Shown one piece after another: positions 60,129-64,000 of a stretch of 64,000 nucleotides of DNA. Position 1 is the first letter of the stretch; each line of letters starts with the position of its first letter. The translations under genes and the position numbers were made by a program. This DNA comes from an uncultured Bacteroidia bacterium. GTDB lineage: Bacteria; Bacteroidota; Bacteroidia; Bacteroidales; UBA932. Location of the stretch: positions 60,282 through 124,281 of the forward strand of contig CACWOH010000014.1 in NCBI GenBank assembly GCA_902762435.1, written 5' to 3'. A model generated the notes under the pieces. The model did no database searches. It was given only the letters and a program-made list of their open reading frames with translations, and was not told the DNA's origin.

Positions 60129-60519
60129 ACTCGGAGAGGATTGCGGCGGCGATCTGCGCCATCTGTTCCGGCGTCACGGCCGGACGCTCCTTGCGGAAAT
60201 CCAGGTCGCCCTCGGTCTGGAGGGGAACCAGGTGGATGTGGGTGTGCGGGACTTCCATCCCGAGCACGGCCACGCCGACGCGCTTGCACGGCACGGCGGC
60301 CTTCAGCGCCGTCGCGACCTTCCGGGCGAAGGCCCAGAGACCGGCATAGACGGGCTCGTCCAGGTGGAAGATGTAGTCGTCCTCCACTTTCTTGGGGATG
60401 ACGAGGGTGTGGCCGGGCGCCAGGGGACTGATGTCCAGGAAGGCGTAGTAGTCTTCATTCTCCGCCACTTTGTAGGACGGGATCTCGCCTTGGGCGATGC
60501 GGGTGAAAATGGTGGCCAT
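60112..60519 (-). CDS. HIT-family nucleotide hydrolase
   Basis: Protein of 135 residues. MATIFTRIAQGEIPSYKVAE start, APGHTLVIPKK, and the triad motif HTHIHLVP. Likely acts on AMP-linked substrates like Hint. Its ATG shares one base with the greA stop (TGATG), so it is translated with greA. Confidence 0.93.
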   Translation of the reverse strand: MATIFTRIAQGEIPSYKVAENEDYYAFLDISPLAPGHTLVIPKKVEDDYIFHLDEPVYAGLWAFARKVATALKAAVPCKRVGVAVLGMEVPHTHIHLVPLQTEGDLDFRKERPAVTPEQMAQIAAAILSEYEKLQ

Positions 60520-60989
60520 CAGAAAGTGATATCCAGGATTTTGAACTTGATGATGCCGGAGGGGACTTTCGCCTCCACGGTTTCGCCTTTGCGGTGGCCG
60601 ATCAGGGCCTTGCCGATCGGGGTGGTGGCGGCGAGCTTGCCCTTGGAGAAGTCCGCTTCGCTTTCGCCAACGATGGTGAACTGCATTTCCCGGTGGCTGG
60701 TCAGGTTCTCCACCTTGACCGTATTGAGCATCTGGACCTGGTCGGTGTTCAGCTGGGAGCTGTCCAGGACCTTTGCGTTGATGACCTGGTTCTGAAGTTT
60801 CGCAATCTTGAGTTCAAGCAGGCCCTGCGCCTCGCGGGCCGATTCGTATTCGGCATTTTCCGAGAGGTCGCCTTTCTCGCGGGCCTCCGCGATGGCCGCG
60901 GAGATGACGGGGCGCTGTGCGAGCGCCTCGGCGAGTTCTTTCTTGAGCTTGTCCAGCCCTTCCTGGCTCATGTAATGTACGTCTGCCAT
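60519..60989 (-). CDS. greA: Transcription elongation factor GreA
   Basis: Protein of 156 residues. N-terminal coiled coil (YMSQEGLDKLKKELAEALAQ, EAREKGDLSENAEYESAREA with the acidic tip) and C-terminal domain (GKLAATTPIGKALIGHRKGE). Rescues backtracked RNA polymerase. Own promoter lies at 61060-61091; a short leader of about 65 nt includes a hairpin (CTGCC/GGCAG). Confidence 0.96.
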   Translation of the reverse strand: MADVHYMSQEGLDKLKKELAEALAQRPVISAAIAEAREKGDLSENAEYESAREAQGLLELKIAKLQNQVINAKVLDSSQLNTDQVQMLNTVKVENLTSHREMQFTIVGESEADFSKGKLAATTPIGKALIGHRKGETVEAKVPSGIIKFKILDITF

Positions 60990-61024
60990 AATGTGTTTTT
61001 GGTTCGGTCAACTAAAAAGGAGTC

Positions 61025-61039
61025 CTGCCGCCATGGCAG
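61025..61039 (-). promoter_or_regulatory. Small hairpin in the greA leader
   Basis: CTGCC and GGCAG form a 5-bp stem with a 5-nt loop, in the leader between the greA promoter and ATG. No T run follows, so it is not a terminator. Weak call. Confidence 0.25.
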
Positions 61040-61059
61040 AACCCTCATGAATGTGTTTG

Positions 61060-61091
61060 CAAATATAATAATTTTCGGATTAAGCGTCAAA
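61060..61091 (-). promoter_or_regulatory. Promoter TTTG-N20-TATATTTG of greA
   Basis: Minus strand: TTTG at 61088-61091, 20-bp spacer, TATATTTG at 61060-61067. It overlaps the last codons of the upstream short TM-protein gene and gives a leader of about 65 nt. Confidence 0.7.
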
Positions 61092-61529
61092 TTTGGGCTT
61101 GAGTATTTCCGAATATATGATCAGTTTTTTCTTGTCGATTTTCAGCTTGTCCGCCGGCTCGACCGGCTCCGGGGCTTCCTGCGGCCCGTTCTTATGGACG
61201 GCCCGGATTCCCTCTTGTCCAAACTCCGGGCTGCCGGCAGGGTTGCCCCCGAAAACGTCCTGCTGCGCAGGACCCCTCCCACTGACTTCGTCAGCGGGCC
61301 CCTCCCTCTTACGGAGCCGAGGGTGGCTACGGTTTTCTGGGGCAACCCCGCCGGCAGCCTCAGGGGAAAACTCCCGGGCAAACTCCTCGAATGATATGGG
61401 GGAAGGACGATGCATTGAAGGCTTGGGAGGCGGGGACGCGGCACGTTTCTGCCTGGCGCGCTTGTCAAGCAGGGCGACGACCACCGGGAAGGCGAACATC
61501 AGCAGGGGGATGAGAAACTCCCAGTCCAT
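61080..61529 (-). CDS. Short membrane-anchored protein carrying the palindromic insert
   Basis: Protein of 149 residues. N-terminal TM (FLIPLLMFAFPVVVALL), a basic linker KRARQKRAA, a low-complexity middle, and a conserved-looking end (KLKIDKKKLIIYSEILKPKF) as found in small Bacteroidota proteins of unknown function. Residues 65-93 are the palindromic element, in the same frame as in ribF. Without the insert the protein would be about 105-120 residues. A perfect promoter ends 4 nt before the ATG, so the message would be leaderless. Confidence 0.75.
   Translation of the reverse strand: MDWEFLIPLLMFAFPVVVALLDKRARQKRAASPPPKPSMHRPSPISFEEFAREFSPEAAGGVAPENRSHPRLRKREGPADEVSGRGPAQQDVFGGNPAGSPEFGQEGIRAVHKNGPQEAPEPVEPADKLKIDKKKLIIYSEILKPKFDA
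61229..61359 (-). repeat. Palindromic coding element, copy B
   Basis: Inverted relative to copy A on the chromosome, but same orientation relative to its host gene. The 87-bp unit (61251-61337) is 29 codons in frame; its first 68 bp (61270-61337 on minus) equal copy A. The inner variable hairpin is TCCTGC-GCA-GCAGGA. The outer arms are 28 bp (61229-61256 and 61332-61359) with two mismatches, one of which is G-U in the transcript. Confidence 0.85.
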
Positions 61530-61533
61530 ATTC

Positions 61534-61564
61534 CAAAGATACGCAAAAAGCCTTGAAAATCAAA
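61534..61564 (-). promoter_or_regulatory. Promoter TTTG-N19-TATCTTTG of the short TM-protein gene
   Basis: Minus strand: TTTG at 61561-61564 (inside the tsaB end), 19-bp spacer, TATCTTTG at 61534-61541; the ATG starts 4 nt later at 61529. Confidence 0.72.
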
Positions 61565-62252
61565 AGAGTTTCCGGCGGCTGACCGTCGCCACGAAATCCT
61601 TCAGGTAAAAAGGCTCGAAATACGCGGTGTCCCGGAAACGCCCCGCCTCGAACTCCCGCAGGGCAGGCTGCAGCATCGCGGCGGCGTGCGGGAAGGTCTG
61701 GACGAAGCGGGCGCCGTCCCCGGCCAGGACCTCGCTGCATTTCGCGGCTCCGTCGCCGATGAACAGCACCGGCCCCTCGGACCGCTCCTTGCGGAAACTC
61801 TCCCCGTCAATCACGCGCGGCTCCACCTCGGTCAGCCTTTCCCCCTCGGGGGTGAAGACGGCGGTATAGACCTCCATCCGGCGGGCGTCGAGCAGCGGGA
61901 TGACGTAGCGGCAGCCCTCCGGAATCAGGCCGCCCGCACGGGCCTGGCTGACCAGCACCTCGAGGGTGCCGACGCTCAGCAGGGGGACCCCGGCGGCGAA
62001 GCAGATTCCCTTGGCCGTGGACACGCCCACGCGCAGGCCGGTGTAGGAGCCCGGTCCGGCGCTGACGCAGACGGCGTCGAGGTCCGACGCGAACAGCCCG
62101 CAGCTGTCCAGCAGCTCCTTGATGAAGGGGGCGGTCATCGCGGCGTGCGAACGGGGCTGGTCGCTCTCGCGCGAGGCGGCGATTCCGCCGTCGACGGCGA
62201 GGGCCACCGAGCACAGCGCGGTCGACGTCTCGATGAGCAGGATCCTAGACAT
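61560..62252 (-). CDS. tsaB: tRNA threonylcarbamoyladenosine synthesis protein TsaB
   Basis: Protein of 230 residues from MSRILLIETSTALCSVALAV; the longer frame adds 12 unlikely residues. ASKHA fold with ESDQPRSHAAMTAPFIKELL and VSAGPGSYTGLRVGVSTAKG. Partner of TsaD in making t6A on tRNA. Overlaps the cvpA end by 8 nt. Confidence 0.93.
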   Translation of the reverse strand: MSRILLIETSTALCSVALAVDGGIAASRESDQPRSHAAMTAPFIKELLDSCGLFASDLDAVCVSAGPGSYTGLRVGVSTAKGICFAAGVPLLSVGTLEVLVSQARAGGLIPEGCRYVIPLLDARRMEVYTAVFTPEGERLTEVEPRVIDGESFRKERSEGPVLFIGDGAAKCSEVLAGDGARFVQTFPHAAAMLQPALREFEAGRFRDTAYFEPFYLKDFVATVSRRKLF

Positions 62253-62793
62253 TCCCGGAAAGGGCGTCGGTCGCGGCGGCGGCCGCACCGGCGGCGTCGG
62301 TCCCGCCCGTGACGAAGGATTTCAGGATGGGGAAGATGGCGTTGGCGACGTCCTTGAGGGCGTTGTACACCACGGCGTTCTCGGTCGCCTCGGGCTTGAC
62401 GATGTTCAGGGTGCTGTTGAGCGACTCGAACAGCAGGATGACCAGGCCGAGGATCAGTCCGACCTTCAGGACACCGAAGACCATGCCGAGCAGGCGGTTG
62501 AAAAAGCCCAGCGAGAGCTTCTGGAGGGCCTTGGTGATCAGCGTGCCGACCAGGTTCAGGACGAGGGCGACCACGATGGCGATCAGCACGAAGCAGATCA
62601 CCTTCAGTACGGTCTCGTCGAGGGTCACGTAGGTGCCCAGCCATCCGGCAAGCGCCGTGGAGAAGCGGAACGCGGCCCAGGCGGCGAGCAGGATCGCCAC
62701 GAAATCGATGACCTGCTTGACGAATCCCTTCGAAATGCCGGAGACGATCGCCGGAATGAAGCAGAGCAGGATGACAATGTCGAGAATAGCCAT
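62245..62793 (-). CDS. cvpA: CvpA-family membrane protein
   Basis: Protein of 182 residues with four TM segments: ILDIVILLCFIPAIVSGISK, FVAILLAAWAAFRFSTALAG, VICFVLIAIVVALVLNLVGT and VFGVLKVGLILGLVILLFES, and a short C-terminal Ala-rich tail. GISKGFVKQ after the first helix is the usual CvpA signature. Envelope-related, function only partly known. First gene of cvpA-tsaB; divergent from ileS. Confidence 0.9.
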   Translation of the reverse strand: MAILDIVILLCFIPAIVSGISKGFVKQVIDFVAILLAAWAAFRFSTALAGWLGTYVTLDETVLKVICFVLIAIVVALVLNLVGTLITKALQKLSLGFFNRLLGMVFGVLKVGLILGLVILLFESLNSTLNIVKPEATENAVVYNALKDVANAIFPILKSFVTGGTDAAGAAAAATDALSGNV

Positions 62794-62801
62794 ATCCTTT
62801 T

Positions 62802-62832
62802 TTTGTTAAATGTGCAGAAATCGTTAAATTTG
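62802..62832 (+). promoter_or_regulatory. Promoter TTTG-N19-TAAATTTG of ileS
   Basis: TTTG at 62802-62805, 19-bp spacer, TAAATTTG at 62825-62832; the ATG follows 36 nt later. Confidence 0.8.
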
Positions 62833-62850
62833 CGGGCTATAATACAAATG

Positions 62851-62880
62851 CAAAATTAGGCAAAAAATATGACATTCAAA
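62851..62880 (-). promoter_or_regulatory. Predicted promoter TTTG-N18-TAATTTTG of cvpA
   Basis: Minus strand: TAATTTTG at 62851-62858 and TTTG at 62877-62880 with an 18-bp spacer, one short of ideal. It overlaps the leader and first codons of ileS. Confidence 0.55.
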
Positions 62881-63255
62881 GAATATAGCGGACTGGATCT
62901 CGTCGCCGTGGGAGAAGAAGTGCTTCAGCGGTGGAAGAAGATGCACGCGTTCGAGAAGTCGCTTGCCGTCCGGGAAGGCGCTCCGGAGTTCATTTTCTTC
63001 GAGGGACCGCCCTCCGCCAACGGCATGCCGGGCATCCACCACGTGATGGCGCGCTCCATCAAGGACGCCGTCTGCCGCTACAAGACGCAGGCGGGCTTCA
63101 AGGTGCGCCGCCGCGCGGGCTGGGATACCCACGGCCTGCCGGTCGAACAACCGCACCTGCCGCGAGGAGGTGATGAAATACACCGCCGAGTGGCGCAGCC
63201 TCACCGAGCGCATCGGCTATTGGGTGGACATGGACGACCCGTACATCACCTATGA
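62869..63255 (+). pseudogene. ileS: Isoleucyl-tRNA synthetase, N-terminal part (frame broken)
   Basis: Codons 1-93 (to 63147) are normal class Ia IleRS: FEGPPSANGMPGIHHVMARS (HIGH-type region) and GWDTHGLPVE. Straight after GLPVE the frame loses sense (QPHLPRGGDE...) and stops at 63253-63255. The true continuation is found in the +1 frame from 63149 (NRTCREEVMKYTAEW). About 23 codons that normally carry LGVEK...GITKEDIG...VEEY are missing, a gap of about 68 nt (3n-1). Same kind of damage as in rpsO. As this enzyme is essential, assembly error is the first suspect. Confidence 0.85.
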
Positions 63256-64000
63256 CAACCGCTATATCGAGACGCTGTGGTACCTGCTCAAAGACATCTA
63301 CGGCAAGGGCCTGCTCTACAAGGGCAAGAGCATCCAGCCGTATTCCCCGGCCGCCGGCACGGGCCTGAGCACGCACGAACTCAACCAGCCGGGCTGCTAC
63401 CGGGACGTCAAGGACACGACCTGCACGGTGCAGTTCAAGGTCCTGGGCGAAGAGGACCTCTACATCCTCGCCTGGACCACCACCCCCTGGACCCTCGCCT
63501 CCAATACGGCGCTCTGCGTCGGCCCCAATATCGACTACGTCAAGGTCCGCTCCGCGAACCCCTACACCGGCGCCCCCGCGACCTACATCGTCGCGGAAGC
63601 GCTCGTCGGCAGCCTGTTCAACGGCAAGGTCCCCTTCGAGGTCCTGCCCGGCAGCGTCAAGGGCCGCGAACTGGTGGGGCTGCGCTACGAGCAGCTGATC
63701 CCCTGGTTCCGTCCGGACGGCGACGCCTTCCGCGTCATCGCGGGCGACTACGTCAGCACCGATGAGGGTACGGGCATCGTCCACATCGCGCCGACCTTCG
63801 GCGCCGACGACGCCCGGGTGGCCCGCGCCGCCGGCATCGCCGCCCTGCAGGTGATCGACCGTGCCGGGGACCCGCAGGCCCAGGTGGACCTGCAGGGCCG
63901 TTTCTGCCGCCTCGAGGACCTCGACCCGCAGTACGTCGCCACGCACGTGAGCCCGGACTACGCCGAGTGGGCCGGCCGCTATGTGAAGAACGCCTACGAC
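63149..64000 (+). pseudogene. ileS: Isoleucyl-tRNA synthetase, continuing part (runs off window)
   Basis: Open to the window end without a stop: TCREEVMKYTAEWRSLTERI, GYWVDMDDPYITYDNRYIET, LWYLLKDIYGKGLLYKGKSI, then the editing (CP1) domain: LAWTTTPWTLASNTALC and STDEGTGIVHIAPTFGADDA with the editing Asp. The KMSKS part is outside the window. An ATG at 63173 could start a fragment if the frame break is real, but such a protein would lack the HIGH motif. Confidence 0.85.

Overview
The window reads as one contiguous chromosomal segment of a GC-rich member of the Bacteroidales (Bacteroidota), most likely an uncultured gut or rumen relative of Alistipes or the RC9-type groups. The genus cannot be fixed from the sequence alone. 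Evidence: the Bat aerotolerance operon, a TonB receptor with an STN domain beside a DUF4249 lipoprotein, PPDK, Bacteroidota-style glycogen genes, and many copies of the Bacteroidota promoter TTTG-N19-21-TAnnTTTG. Strong third-position GC makes long antisense open frames over almost every gene; these were left out. I saw no tRNA, rRNA, CRISPR array, transposase or phage gene, and no gene-free stretch above about 300 bases.

Layout. 1-1198 (minus): exbB, exbD and the first codons of a TonB-like protein. 1313-9472 (minus): moxR, DUF58, a one-TM protein, batA, batB, batC and a fused batD-batE. 9499-13242 (plus): truA, a lone LuxR-type HTH, an OmpA-family protein and a TPR-TM-HTH regulator. 13256-20114 (minus): folC, a 1742-residue alpha-2-macroglobulin-like protein and a small protein. 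20166-25420 (plus): a PurL/AIRS-like protein, PIN-PhoH ATPase and ppdK. 25496-26842 (minus): DUF389. 26927-30353 (plus): an EF-hand membrane protein and a GT4 glycosyltransferase. 30334-36649 (minus): secreted protein, TonB receptor, DUF4249 lipoprotein and an MG2/plug-like protein. 36868-39605 (plus): rpsO (damaged) and pnp. 39684-47698 (minus): engB, prs, small Cys protein, der, kdgK, eda, exuT-like transporter, nitrilase and esterase lipoprotein. 47772-59031 (plus): xseA, xseB, then glgB, debranching enzyme, glgA, GH57, glgP and ribF. 59028-62793 (minus): cvpA, tsaB, a short TM protein, greA, HIT and a thioredoxin-like lipoprotein. 62869-64000 (plus): ileS (damaged, runs off the end).

How genes work together. 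The glycogen block holds synthesis (GlgA), branching (GlgB), debranching, GH57 glucanotransferase/amylase and phosphorylase in one tight run, with a perfect promoter match inside the 3' end of glgB that could serve the later genes. kdgK, eda and the transporter form a hexuronate/KDG breakdown unit placed behind housekeeping GTPase and PRPP synthase genes. The MoxR/DUF58/BatA-E run is a classic envelope stress or aerotolerance unit.

Most interesting: two copies of an 87-bp palindromic element (identical over 68 bp) sit in frame, in the same orientation and reading frame, inside ribF and inside the short TM-protein gene. Outer arms and an inner hairpin differ between copies but stay self-complementary within each. 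This looks like a protein-coding mobile palindrome comparable to Rickettsia palindromic elements. Separately, rpsO and ileS each lack about 70 nt from their middle, which shifts frame; this is either assembly error or real damage. Several genes have a -7 box only 4-9 nt before the ATG, which suggests leaderless transcripts.
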